From NCBI RefSeq assembly GCF_000001735.4, contig NC_003070.9, forward strand, positions 30,055,971 to 30,119,970: a stretch of 64,000 bases of DNA, given 5' to 3'. This document shows, piece by piece, positions 1 through 12,414 of the stretch. The notes beneath the pieces were generated by a model. The model was given only the letters and a program-made list of their open reading frames with translations, made no database searches and was not told the origin of the DNA. The position numbers and the translations under genes are program-made. Source of the stretch: Arabidopsis thaliana (taxonomy: Eukaryota > Streptophyta > Magnoliopsida > Brassicales > Brassicaceae). Position 1 is the first letter of the stretch; each line of letters starts with the position of its first letter.

Positions 1-1041
1 GAGTCTCTGAAGTCCCTGAGCTACGCGACCTCAGATCTTTATTTGCTGAGAGATACGGAAACACACTTGATCAGTTTGTGAACCCTGAGGTATTTATTCT
101 TTGTTGACTATATTTTTTTATATGCTCTGCCACTTGGTCGCTGACTCCACGGAGGAATGTTGCAGTTTGTAGAGAGATTCAAAGCAGAGCCGCCGTCAAA
201 GGAAATGAAAGTGGAGCTGCTGCAGGAAATCGCCAGAGAGTACTCCATAAAATGGGATGCCAAGTCTTTAGAGCAGAGATTGTACACACCACCTCATCAT
301 CATCATGTCCATGTGAGTCGTCTTCTTTGTCTGCTTTAAATACATCTTTCCATTTGATTTGAGCCAGACTCTCTCATTCATAAGCAGACGGAAACTGAAG
401 AACCAAAAACAGAGAAGACCAACAGCGAACCCGAAAAGACCATGGAAAAGAGAAGCAGCCTTTCGTTCCATGGCAGAGAAGACTCGATGGATGACAGCAA
501 CAAGTCCATAATGAGTACAAGCGAAGAAGACTCCATGAGTACAAGCGGGAGTTGTATGACTGGCCCGGAGGATGATCCTGAAATGAAACCTTTCTACTAC
601 AGATTCATGACTCCTGCGCCTTACACCAAACCCAAGATCGAAAAACAGGAAAGTCTTCCGGAGAAGATGACTACATCTCATCTCATGGACACCGGTGAGT
701 AATCTATCTTTAAGTAAAGATTACTTTTATTTTATTTGGCACTGATGATAATATGTATGTTGGCTAAAACAGAATCGCCGACGGGCGGAAAACCAAAGCC
801 GAGATCAGTGAGACGAAGATTCGCAAACCCGCCACCTGAAGCGGAAACGGAAGGGGAAGCATTGAAATTGAAAGTAGAGAGTAAGAACATGATGAGAGCA
901 TCAGAGTCGATGGGGAAAGCAAGCGGAGAGGGTTTTAGGAGAATGAGTCGTCGAACAGCCTCGTGGCAGCATAAGCCCTCCTCCTGCGTCCCCGATTTTG
1001 ATGAGGTCGCCGCTCGCGTCGATGCCCTCTCCCGATATTGA
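1..1041 (+). CDS. IST1-like ESCRT-associated protein (3' part)
   Basis: The 5' end lies outside the window. Visible exons are 1-89, 166-312, 388-694 and 773-1041, all joined by GT-AG introns in consistent phase, giving the last 269 residues. The first exon encodes VSEVPELRDLRSLFAERYG, the hallmark of the IST1 (Regulator of Vps4 activity in the MVB pathway) domain, and the second continues it with an EYSIKWD segment. The rest is a low-complexity, Ser/Glu-rich tail ending in a basic patch and VDALSRY. IST1 proteins bind ESCRT-III and the VPS4 ATPase during multivesicular body sorting at endosomes; in plants they form a multigene family. By position I equate it with At1g79910. Family assignment is firm; the paralogue is inferred from synteny. 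Confidence 0.88.
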
Positions 1042-1249
1042 TTTTCTCCTCTGTGAATCATCATCATTAGTCAATTAGATACCCCCAAAGAAAAATTGGT
1101 CTATTTGTTGTTGTCGTCGTCTGTGTGTGAATTCTTTTGTAAAAAAAACAAACTTATTCCGCCGCCGCCACTTTAATCCAAACTCACTCTTTTGATGCTT
1201 AAAATCCAACTTTCGTTACATCTCCATCTGGAACGTGTTATTGTCGAAA

Positions 1250-2687
1250 ATGGAGGAGGATTCAGAGATTGAGGTGATGAGCGAGATTCACCTTGGTTGC
1301 CCTCCCGCCGCCACTGACGATCCCTTTCTTTCCCGTTTCACCTTCTCTTTTCCCTCCAATACTGTTAGTGTAGATAAAGATGGCGATCTTCTTCTTCCTA
1401 GACGCAATTACCCTAGTAAGATTTGATTTTCCATCTCTCATGCATGAGTCAAACCACACTAATCATGTTTGTTACTTAATACTTTTGGCGAGCAGGCCCA
1501 TCGTTTACTGTCACTATTCAGCATTCTATCACATCAAATCTCCGTCATGTTGGTCTGCAGGTATGTATGTATGTATGCCTCATCTATATATCTCTTGCCT
1601 TTTCCATGACTGACGACCACTGTCTCTTCCTTCAGGTGTGGAAAGCTCAACTGGTCTTATCAGAATTTGTGCTGCATAAGATTTGCACCTCATCTGATTT
1701 CCATGGCATTGTGTGTCTGGAACTCGGTGCTGGAACAGGTGGTCCCTTCATCATCTCTCATACATGAGAGGATTGGATACTCTTCCATTCCATCCCATCC
1801 CATCCCATCTTGTGTTCAGTCTTATCTTGCTTTCTTTTCTTCTCCTTTTTTCCCAGGGCTACTCGGTATTTTGCTTGCACGGGTCGCCAAGGCTATTTTC
1901 CTTACTGGTGCACCTTCCACTTCCTTCCTTTTATTGTTCTAGCTGTAGCTGGTGTTCTCACCAGGCTTTTCTGTTTTCCATAGATCATGGAGACGAGATC
2001 CTTGGCAACTGTGGTAAGAACCTGGAATTGAATTCATCCTTGTTTCACCCCCACACTGTGGTAAATGTTCGTGAGCTCAACTGGATGAGCGATTGGCCTA
2101 TTCAAGACACCCATGGTGACTGCAGAGATCCCCAAAAGTATTCATAAAAAACTTCCTTCTCTTGATATCTTCTTGGTGTGTGCCCCGTTGACATAGCTCT
2201 GTCTCCTTTGTTTATGTCAAGCTACTGTTGGAACAAGCAGGACTTTGAACTAGTCAAATGTTCAAGCTTCATTTTCGCGGCAGATGTGATCTACAGCGAT
2301 GATCTAACAATTGCGTTATTTAGCATGCTAAGGAGAGTAATGTCATTCGGTTGTGACAAGGTAAATAATAGTTGGATCACTTTAAAGCTTTACGCAATCA
2401 CATGTACATTTATAATCATCTGAAAATGGCAGGTGCTATATTTGGGATTGGAGAAACGATACAACTTCAGCCTTGATGATCTCAACGTTGTTGCCAATGG
2501 CTACACCTGCTTTAGAAGCTACGTCAAAGAAGATGGAATAGGTAAGCAAGAGAAGAGGAGTTTTGTGGGGAAGCGCATCGACGTCACACAAATCCCCCAC
2601 TACTTGAAGGATTACGACAGAGGAGAAGATGTTGAGCTATGGGAGATCAAATATGTACTTCGATTAAAATCCCAATGTCTGATTTGA
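1250..2687 (+). CDS. METTL21/22-like class I methyltransferase
   Basis: Seven exons (1250-1415, 1496-1560, 1636-1738, 1857-1907, 1984-2137, 2222-2360, 2433-2687) give a 310-residue protein with all phases in agreement. The SAM-binding motif I ELGAGTGLLG spans the exon 3/4 junction, followed by an acidic motif around DHGDEIL. AADVIYSDD in exon 6 is the post-motif typical of the non-SET lysine methyltransferase family 16 (METTL21/22). I chose the ATG at 1250 (MEEDSEIEV); an in-frame ATG 15 bases upstream is possible. The substrate cannot be read from the sequence. By position this matches At1g79915. Its 3' half was duplicated together with the adjacent HSP70 gene, and a decayed copy lies at 7064-7445. 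Confidence 0.88.
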
Positions 2688-2964
2688 ATCTCATTTGCTT
2701 TTAAAAACAAGTTCAATGTATAGCTAATCCACGTTACACACAACAATCATTATAGAGACAAACAAAAATAAAGTAACAAGACCTTCAAACTAAAATGAAA
2801 CCACAAGGAACAGACAATAAAAAATATACCTCCTAAAAAATGTCGAAAGGAAGAACTAAATATAGAATCGTTTGGGGGATAATAGCGAAACTACAAAAAG
2901 TGGTTCCACTAGGTAAATTAAAACAAAATCGATACAACAACACCATCTCGCTCTCGTCATTCAT

Positions 2965-5900
2965 TTAGGTACTACCTTCCGCGGGATTCTCAGTCTCCAT
3001 TGCTTCGGCAGAAGCTGGTTGCTCTGGCTCACTCTTGCCCTCATCCGCCTGCTCACCTCCCTTGGCTTGTGGTGCCTCTGCTTTAGCCGCCGGCTTTGGT
3101 TTGGTCATTATAGGCCTGCAAAACCTGTAAAACATCCAAAGCTGGTTCAATCTCTATTATCATATAGCATTTCTATTAGAGACACAGATACAAAGAGCCT
3201 TGCTTACTTGTCCAATGCCTCTGCCTTGCTTTTTACGTCAGCTGACAAGAGAGCCGGTGTGGCATACTTGGGAAGCGTGTCCTGCTGCTGCTGCTTCTCC
3301 CGCAGCCATGCTTCTGCTTCCACACACTCGTTCAAAACCTTAATCATTGCACAAGAACAAAACACATTTCAAACCATTTTACCCAAGCCTGTGAAATTTA
3401 AGATTTGTTCTGCGCTTTCGAGATGAGCCGAATTATTACCTTTTGCTTCTCTGCCAATTCAATGTGATCAAACTTGGGATCATTAGACACAGCTGCCTCT
3501 CTGTAGCTGTTAATACAGTAGCCAAGCTGATCAATGACCGACCCTCTTTCCAACGACTCCTTGTAACGCACTTCAACAGGGTCACCCACCTGCATAATAT
3601 TAATCCCACTCCTCTGTTAAAACATTATCCTGAAATATGATTTCTTCCTGCACAATATAAAGTGTCATCATATGCATGGTTTACCTTCTTGAGCTCCTCG
3701 AGCTTTGCAACATAAACACCTTTGGTCTCATCTTCCCCATCTTCATACAACCAATCCTCAACTTCCTGCAGATTCGCCAGGAATGCTTCCCTCTCCGAGT
3801 CAGTGATATATTCTGGTATTTGTCACTCAGCTGAAAACAAGACACGTCAGTACTCAATACTCAAAACTTTACATATGCATACTGCCAATGAAAAGACGAA
3901 ATAAAGATTTCTCACTTTGTTTCGCATATCATAAACATAAGACTCAACAGCATTCTTCCGGTCCTTGGTCTCTTCCATAACTCTGTCTTGCAGAGCCATC
4001 TCAAATTCCTTCTCCACTGCCTTTTCAACTTCCACAGTTTTCAAGGCACCATAGACCAATTCTGACAGTGGTACATTTGTTTTCTTCACCTTCTTCTTTG
4101 GAGCCTCTGCCTGCACAATCCAATAATAAAGTATCCATAATTATTTATTGTTCACAAGCGAATAGCAAACAGTATGAGGTAAGAGAGAAACTAGCCTTTG
4201 AATCAGTTTCCATTTGCACCGGCTTCTCAGCAGACTCTGGAACACCATTGTCAGTACCAGTTGCATCACTGGTATCTTTGGCGTCCTGCATGTTAACATC
4301 AGAGTCACCAGAAGCAGGAGCTGCCTCGGCAGAAGCTTTGTCAGTGTCCATCTTAGCAGTTTCCTCTGATTGATCTTTTGTGACCGATACTTCAACTTCT
4401 TCCTCTTCCAAAAGCTGCATTTAGGAGAGATAAAAGTGGATAAATTAACGAACCATAAGTGGCTAAGTTCATAAGGTAAGCCACGGTTCTGCATGATCAA
4501 CTTGTAATCAGTTAATAGAGAGAATCGGCCTTTAAATAGTTCACGTAAAGAAACTTACAGTTGCTGATTCAACAGAGACAATTCCATGCAGGTTCAATCT
4601 AACTTTCACTTTCAGCTTTGCCCTCTCGCCTTTTGATGACTGGAAGGGACCAATCTACAAAAAGGAGATCCACCATTAGAAACAAGAGCACTACAGTCAT
4701 ACATAGTCTTGACATTGGGCAAAGATCAAACCGTGTATGTGCTGATTTTAGGAGGTGCTTGCAAATCGTTCACATCACTGTACTGCACATCAATAGAGAA
4801 TGTTCCAGAACGATAAAATGTTAGAGCCTTGACACTAGGAATAGGATTTCCTTTCGGAAAAACAATAGTGCTCTGCTGGTTCTCAGTGCCTCCATTTTGA
4901 GCATCAGTCGCTGCTCCTTTCCAAGCAAGCGATATTGAGAAAGGGAAGCTCTCATGAACCTAAGAGAACAAAAAATAAATCATAATATGACTAGTCAGAT
5001 AACCTGGAGTATAACAGTTCTCGAGTTGCTTACAAGTACATTAAAATAACGACATTTACTTAAGCATAGATATGCACAAATTACCTGGAATTCGCGAACT
5101 TTAAAGGTCGGACTGAGAATGGCACACTGCAAGGCACATCCCCTCGACACACACTCACTTGCATTCATTGTACGCCTGGGCTCCTTACCAAAAAACTCAG
5201 TTAGAATCTTGATCATAGCAGGGACACGAGAGCCAGAGCCGACAACCTCGACCATATGTACATCTTCAACAGTGAGGCCCGCATCAGAGAGAGCTTTCTC
5301 TAAAGGCCTCTTAACACGCTCCAAAATCGGGATGCTGATCTCTTCAAACTCTTCCCTCTTGATGACACCCCTAACATCTTTCTCAGCCATCAAACACTCG
5401 ATATTCAATGGTGCCATAGGATTAGCGCTTAGAACCTTTTTCAGTTTCTCGCATGTAGCGCGGAGCCTGAGAGAAGCCTTAGCATTCTGGGAGACGTCAA
5501 TCTTGTACTCGTCCTTGAACTTAGCAGCAAAATGATTGAAAAGAACTTCATCAAAATCCCTTCCCCCAAGGGAGCGATCGAAAGCGTGAGACAAGATTTT
5601 GAGCTGTCCTTTTTTGAAGCCTGCAATACAGACTTGCATGCTTGCGTGTCCAATGTCAATGAATGCAACATTGAGCTGGTCATTCTCTGGCAGATCTGTC
5701 TTATAAATTCCGTATGCCAAAGCCGTAGCTGTAGTCTCATGGATCAAGTGCAAGGGATGCAAGCCTGCAATTGTGGCAGCATCGAGAACAGCCCTACGCT
5801 GGAGGTCGGTAAAGTAAACAGGAATACCAATACAGCAGTCGACCACAGCTGTATTCAAATTCTTCTCAGCAATACCTTTCAAGTTGGACAACATCATACC

Positions 5901-6254
5901 CATGACCTGAGTCGGGGTAAAGGCTCTAATCTCTCCCAAATAATTAGCATGGATCAAAGGATAGCCATCAGGGCCTTCAGTGACAGAAAAGGGAAGGGAT
6001 TTGATATCCCTTTGAAGCTCAGGGTCGGAAAACTGGCGACCAATTAAGCGCTTGATTTGTGAGATGGAGTTTTTGGGGTTCATCATGGTAGAAGCAGCTC
6101 CAGCAGTACCGATGAAGCGCTGCTTGTCACCAAAGCAAACGATAGCCGGAGTCTCGCGATTTGACTCATCATTAAGCACGACGTCGATACCTCTTTGCCT
6201 TGCAACAGCAACAAGGCAATTCTCGTTTCCAAAATCAAAACCAACTACACTCAT
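2965..6254 (-). CDS. HSP70-15: Hsp110/HSP70-15-type chaperone, copy 1, frameshifted near the C-terminus
   Basis: Nine exons on the minus strand: 6254-5085, 4959-4732, 4654-4559, 4414-4196, 4110-3916, 3830-3685, 3589-3440, 3338-3208, 3124-2965. Exon 1 encodes the nucleotide-binding domain (FDFGNENCLVAVA, FIDIGHASMQV, GSGSRVPAM). Later exons encode the substrate-binding domain with the long acidic Glu/Asp/Ser insertion of the Hsp110/SSE subfamily, which acts as a nucleotide-exchange factor for cytosolic HSP70. The intact family length is 831 residues. Exon 6 is 146 bases, against 147 in copy 2, because one C is missing near 3813. The frame shifts after residue 642 and reaches TGA at 3334-3332 in exon 8, predicting a 736-residue product with an aberrant tail. 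Intron 4 is GC-AG. A 5'-UTR intron starts at 6662. By position this is At1g79920. The deletion may be an allele or an assembly error. Confidence 0.9.
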
Positions 6255-7063
6255 TGTTAGGCTTTGTGTTCTTCAGTACTGGGGCGTCCCACGTGTTCGA
6301 TAGCAACCTTATAGAACAAAAAAAAGAAAAACACTATCAGATAGCGATCGAAGCAGACTAGTCTTGAGCTCGAGAGATTACAGGAGATGACGAATTGGCG
6401 GTAACTCAGGCCAGGTAGCCTTAAACCATCGTATTACTAAACCTAAAATAAAACCACCAGTTTGGGTTTACATCAACAATACATACAACGAAGATTGGTG
6501 GAGTTTGAAACTAAAATACAAATCCGGAAGCAGCGAAAGCAGAAGATTCATATTGAAACACAAGTACGAGGAACAAGTAATCTGGCAACAAGAAATAAAT
6601 AAAACCTAAAAGTGAGGAAAAAGAGAAGCATCAGATCTAGAAGATCTGCAACTAGAGCATACCTGGATCGCGAGAGGGGTTCGCGTTCTGGAAGCTTCCA
6701 CCGAAATCTGGGTGAAGGTGAGAAATCTGTAATCGTGTCGCAGCCAAAAAGTGAAGAGGAAGGGAGAAGAGCTTCTTTTATAAAGGAAGAGCAAGAGAGA
6801 AGAGGTTTTAATTAAGGAGCAGACACCACCACAGGGTTTGGGTTCCTCTGGAATGTTCTTCTCCTTTCCTTTTTTTTTTTTATTTTAAAAACACTTTCAT
6901 TTCCTTTTTATTTTTGTGATATTTTTGCCTAAATTATTTATTTATTGCCTTTTTTTTTCTTAGGTTTTTTTTTTTTATCCCAGTGTTTTTGTATATTTTT
7001 ATTCGAGTCTACATATAATTATTTAAACCCAATGTATTTAAAATTAATAAAATTATTATAGAG
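6255..7063 (-). promoter_or_regulatory. 5' UTR, leader intron and promoter of HSP70 copy 1
   Basis: On the minus strand a splice donor CCAG|GTATGC lies at 6662, so the leader is split by an intron running to about 6270, just before the ATG. A TATA element (CTTTATAAAAG on the minus strand) is at 6775-6786. A heat-shock-element dimer GAATGTTC sits about 70 bases further upstream at 6851-6858; a second GAAGCTTC lies near 6694 in the leader. The distal part, above 6870, is AT-rich with poly-T runs. Copy 2 lacks this clear TATA/HSE arrangement. Element roles are inferred from consensus only. Confidence 0.5.
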
Positions 7064-7445
7064 AAGTGGCTGGTGTTATCAGAATTTGTGGTACATAAGA
7101 TATGCACGAACTAATTGCATTGTGGTGTCTGGAACATGCCATTATCTGCGGCGCCCAGAGATGATTCATGGATTTATGTTAGAGATTTTCATTGTCCTCA
7201 CTGGTGCAGGCAGCTTAATCACATATCGTAGCAGTCGCACTCATTCTGTGCTCATAACGAGGAAATGAATTCATCCTTGTTTAACCCCGTTTGGATTGGA
7301 GAAACGATACAACTTCAGCCTGGATGACCTCAAAGATGTTGCCAAAGGCTACGACTGCTTCATCAAGGAAGATGTTCTTTGTACAACAATGGTAAGGAAG
7401 AGAAGTGAGGAAGACGAGTTTTGTCACACTGATTTCACGTAAGAT
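7064..7445 (+). pseudogene. Decayed partial copy of the METTL-like methyltransferase
   Basis: This stretch matches pieces of the gene at 1250-2687 in order. 7068-7140 resembles exon 3 (the LVLSEFVLHKIC region); 7184-7212 resembles the exon 4 end plus the first bases of its intron; 7258-7287 resembles exon 5 (the ELNSSLF region); and 7292-7440 resembles exon 7 (LEKRYNFSLDDL). Exons 1, 2 and 6 and large parts of introns are missing, and the frame is broken by indels. Because traces of intron sequence remain, this is a DNA-level duplication relic rather than a retrocopy. It sits exactly where the methyltransferase sits relative to HSP70 copy 1. Confidence 0.85.
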
Positions 7446-7810
7446 ATAAGAGAAAAGATGTTAAGCTTAGGGGGTTCAAAGTTGCCTTTTAAAGCTCCAA
7501 TATATATAGAACCAAATTGCATTTCATTTGCTGTTTATAAAAACAGCCCAGTCCAACATAGAACGAATCCGTGTACACTCCATAATAGTTATATAGAGGA
7601 GCAGAAAAAATGACTTTCAAATTAAAAACAAAACCACAAGGAACAATAAGAAAAAAGATGCTTCCTAAAAATTGTTTTCGAAAAGGAAGAATTAACAATA
7701 TAGATTTTTTCCGGGAATAATAGCGAAACCAGAAAAAGAGGTTCCACTAGGTAAATCAAAAAGAGTTAAGAACAAAATCGATACAACACCATCTCTCTCT
7801 CGTCATTCAT

Positions 7811-10800
7811 TTAGGTACTACCTTCCGCGGGATTCTCAGTCTCCATTGGTTCGGCAGAAGCTGGTTGCTCTGGCTCACTCTTGCCCTCATCCGCCTGCTC
7901 ACCTCCCTTGGCTTGTGGTGCCTCTGCTTTAGCCACCGGCTTTGGTTTGGTCATTATAGGCCTGCAAAACCTGTAAAACATCCATAGCTGGTTCACTCTC
8001 TATTATCAGATTTAGCATTTCTTTTAAAAGACAAAGACACAAGGAGCCTTGCTTACTTGTCCAATGCCTCTGCCTTGCTTTTAACGTCAGCTGACAAGAG
8101 AGCCGGTGTGGCATACTTGGGAAGTGTGTCCTGCTGCTGCTGCTTTCCCCGCAGCCATGCTTCTGCTTCCACACACTCGTTCAAAACCTTAATCATTTCA
8201 CAACAACAAAACATCAAACAATTTCCCCAAGCCTGAGAAATTTAAGATTTTTTTTGTGCTTCCAAGATTGAGCCAAATTATTACCTTTTGCTTCTCTGCC
8301 AATTCAATGTGATCAAACTTGGGATCAGTAGACATAGCTGCCTCTCTGTAGCTGTTAATACAGTAACCAAGCTGATCAATGACCGACCCTCTTTCCAATG
8401 ACTCCTTGTAACGCACTTCAACAGGGTCACCCACCTGCAAAATATTAATCCCACTCCTCTGTTAAAACATTATCCTGAAATATGATTTCTTCCTGCACAA
8501 TATAAAGTGTCATCATATGCATGCATTACCTTCTTGAGCTCCTCGAGCTTCGCAACATAAACACCTTTGGTCTCATCTTCCCCATCTTCATACAACCAAT
8601 CCTCAACTTCCTGCAGATTCGCCAGGAATGCTTCCCTCTCCGAGTCAGTGATATATTCCTGGTATTTGTCACTCAGCTGAAAACAAGACACGTTAGTACC
8701 CAATACTCACAACTTTACATATGCATACTGCCAATGAAAAGACGAAATAAAGATTCTCACTTTGTTCCGCATATCATAAACATAAGACTCAACAGCATTC
8801 TTCCGGTCCTTGGTCTCTTCCATAACTCTGTCTTGCAAAGCCATCTCAAATTCCTTCTCCACTGCCTTTTCGACCTCCACAGTTTTCAAGGCACCATAGA
8901 CCAATTCAGACAGTGGTACATTTGTTTTCTTCACCTTCTTCTTTGGAGCCTCAGCCTGCACAATCCATTAATAAGTATCCATAATTATTTGATGTTCACA
9001 AGCGAATAGCAAGCAGTATCAGTTAAGAGAGAAACTAGCCTTTGAATCAGTTTCCATTTGCACCGGCTTCTCAGCAGACTCTGGAACACCATTGTCAGTA
9101 CCAGTTGCATCACTGGTGTCTTTGGCGTCCTGCATGTTTACATCACAGTCTCCAGAAGCAGGAGCTGCCTCAGCAGAAGCTTTGTCAGAGTCCATCTTAG
9201 TAGTTTCCTCTGAATGTTCTTTTGTGACCGGAACTTCAACTTCTTCCTCTTCCAAAAGCTGCAATTAGGGGGGAGAAAACAATTAACATAAATTAAAGGA
9301 TTCCCAAGTTCATAAGGGGAAGGCACGACTCTAGATGATCAATTTGTAATCAGTTACTAGAGAGAATGAGCCTTTAAATAGTTCATGTAGCGAAACTTAC
9401 AGTTGCAGATTCAACTGAGACGATTCCATGAAGGTTCAATCTCACTTTCACTTTAAGCTTTGCCCTCTCGCCTTTTGATGACTGGAACGGACCAATCTAC
9501 AAAAAGGAGATCAACCATTAGAAACAAGAGCACTACAGTTATACATAGTCATGACATTGGGAGAAAGATCAAACCGTGTATGTGCTGATTTTTGGAGGTG
9601 CTTGCAAATCGTTCACATCACTGTACTGCACATCAACAGAGAATGTTCCAGAACGATAAAACGTTAGAGCCTTGACACTAGGAATGGGATTTCCTTTGGG
9701 AAAAACAATGGTGCTCTGCTGATTCTCAGCTCCTCCATTTTGAGCTTCAGAAGCTGCTCCTTTCCAAGCGAGAGAAATTGAGAAAGGGAAGCTCTCATGA
9801 ACCTAAGAGAACAAAAAATAAATCACAATATGACTAGTCAGATAATCTAGAGTATAAAAGTTCTCGAGTTGCTTACAAGTACATGAAAATAACGACATTT
9901 ACTTAAGCGTAGATATGCACCAATTACCTGGAATTCGCGAACTTTAAAGGTCGGACTGAGAATGGCACACTGCAAGGCACATCCCCTTGACACACACTCA
10001 CTTGCATTCATTGTCCGCCTGGGCTCCTTACCAAAAAACTCAGTTAGAATCTTGATCATAGCAGGGACACGAGAGCCAGAGCCAATAACCTCAACCATAT
10101 GTACATCTTCAACAGTGAGGCCTGCATCAGAGAGAGCTTTCTCTAGAGGCCTCTTTACACGCTCCAAAATCGGGATGCTGATCTCTTCAAACTCTTCCCT
10201 CTTGATGACACCCCTAACATCTTTCTCATCCATCAAACACTCGATATTCAACGGTGCCAGAGGATTAGCGCTTAGAACCTTTTTCAGTTTCTCGCATGTA
10301 GCACGGAGCCTGAGAGAAGCCTTAGCATTCTGGGAGACGTCAATCTTGTACTCGTCCTTGAACTTAGCAGCAAAATGATTGAAAAGAACTTCATCAAAGT
10401 CCCTTCCCCCAAGGGAGCGATCGAAAGCGTGAGACAAGATTTTGAGCTGTCCTTTTTTAAAGCCTGCAATACAGACTTGCATGCTTGCGTGTCCAATGTC
10501 AATGAATGCAACATTGAGCTGGTCACTCTCTGGCAAATCTGTCTTATAAATACCATATGCCAAAGCCGTAGCTGTAGTCTCGTGGATCAAGCGCAAGGGA
10601 TGCAAGCCAGCAATAGTGGCAGCATCGAGAACAGCCCTACGCTGGAGGTCGGTAAAGTAAACAGGAATACCAATACAGCAGTCGACAACAGCTGTATTCA
10701 AATTCTTCTCGGCAATACCTTTCAGGTTAGACAACATCATGCCCATGACTTGAGTCGGGGTAAAGGCTCGCTTCTCTCCCAAATAATTAGCATGTATCAA

Positions 10801-11097
10801 AGGATAGCCATCAGGGCCTTCGGTGACAGAAAAGGGAAGGGATTTGATATCCCTTTGAAGCTCAGGGTCGGAAAACTGGCGACCAATTAAGCGCTTAATT
10901 TGAGAGATGGAGTTTTTAGGGTTCATCATGGTAGAAGCAGCTCCAGCAGTGCCGATGAAGCGCTGCTTGTCACCGAAGCAGACAATAGCAGGAGTCTCAC
11001 GATTGGACTCATCATTAAGCACGACGTCGATACCTCTTTGCCTCGCAACGGCAACAAGGCAATTCTCGTTTCCAAAATCAAACCCGACTACACTCAT
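7811..11097 (-). CDS. HSP70-14: Hsp110/HSP70-14-type chaperone, copy 2, intact
   Basis: Nine exons on the minus strand: 11097-9928, 9802-9575, 9496-9401, 9258-9040, 8955-8761, 8676-8530, 8434-8285, 8187-8057, 7970-7811. They total 2496 bases and an 831-residue protein, the length I remember for Arabidopsis HSP70-14/15. The N-terminal actin-like ATPase is complete, the acidic linker (LLEEEEVEV onward) and helical C-terminal domain follow, and the protein ends in a KPKP/EPEQP-rich tail. It differs from copy 1 at scattered residues (for example LGEKRAF versus LGEIRAF, and MDEKD versus MAEKD). Intron 4 uses a GC donor, as in copy 1. The leader is split by an intron with its donor near 11432. It probably supplies the full-length protein if copy 1 is really broken. 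By position this is At1g79930. Confidence 0.95.
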
Positions 11098-12414
11098 TGT
11101 CAGGCTGTGTTATTCAATAATACTGGGGGCTCCCAAGTATTTGATAGCAACCTTCTCAGATCAATAAAAGCAAAAAAAATAAGTATCAGATGAACAAGGA
11201 TGGAATATCAATGAAAGCAGACTAGGAGAAGACTAATTGGTGTTAACACAGGTCAGATAACTAGTCTTATTACTGAACCTAAATCAAATCAACATTTTAG
11301 ATTACAATCACCAATACGGGAGAACACGCGAGCCATTCATACAAATAGATCAAACCTAAAAATCAAATCTACGAAAAAATAGAAGAGGAGCTTCAGATCT
11401 GGAAGATCTGGGAATAAAGATTGGGAAACATACCTGGATCGCGAGAGGGGTTTAAAGTTATGGAAGCTTGAACCCAAATCTGGGTTTTATCGTCGTAGAG
11501 AGAAAACGAAGAGCAGGAGAGGTTGTCGTAAGGAAGAGACAAGAGAGCGAGAGGGGTTTATTAAGAAGCCCCCAGGGTTGCGTTCCTCTCTACTTTTCCT
11601 TTTTTCTTTTCACACTTTCTTTTCCTTTTTTTTTTTAATTACTACTTTTATGTCCTTTTCTTCTAATACTATATCTTATGATATTTATTTTTGCCTCTCT
11701 TTCATAATTTACGTAAACAAATCGAGTCTACAAATAAAAATTATCAAAACCAAATTAATACATTTGCGTAAAGCTCTTCCGTCCAAAACCAAATTATTTA
11801 TAAGTTGAAAGATTATACAACTAACTTTGTATGCGTTAATGATAAACAACAATAATAATTCTAAACTATTTGAAAAATATTATTAGCTAGTAAATGATTT
11901 CTGAGTTGGATTTTTTCGAGATAATGTCACTGTTTACTGGCATTTCAATCCTACTGTTGCAAACCTTATTTTGTGAAATATTCTTAGTGTGGACAAAAAT
12001 CTTGGATCGTAATCATCTAGTACAGTACTTTCTAATCGTCAATTAGATTGAAGAACTATATTAAATGTTTACATATATTTTTGGTATCACTTGCTTCTTT
12101 ATTTGCATCTTTCCTACCTGATCTTAAGTTTACTCGGTTTAAAACTACTGTATATAGCAAACTTGCAATGACATGCAATATGCTATGATTGTTTTCTTTT
12201 GTTATAAATGTTAATATCATATATAAAATGAAAGAAATGTATTACAAAAGAGCATTAACCTAATCACCAGATTGCGAAAACCTTTTAGATGTCTTCTTGA
12301 AGATATGGTATTGCAAATTTCACGGTCAAAATTCTTGAAAATGATCGAAGAAAGCAGTGACTGTGAATTATGTAAGACATTATTTACTTGTTTTCAAATG
12401 TGGTAAACTCCACC

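Noticed and set aside
1786..1808. CATCC repeats in the methyltransferase intron 3
   Set aside because: A short simple repeat with no further structure.
5119..6047. Long plus-strand ORFs over HSP70 exon 1, and the same at 9962-10890
   Set aside because: They lie antisense to a conserved chaperone domain and show no domain of their own.
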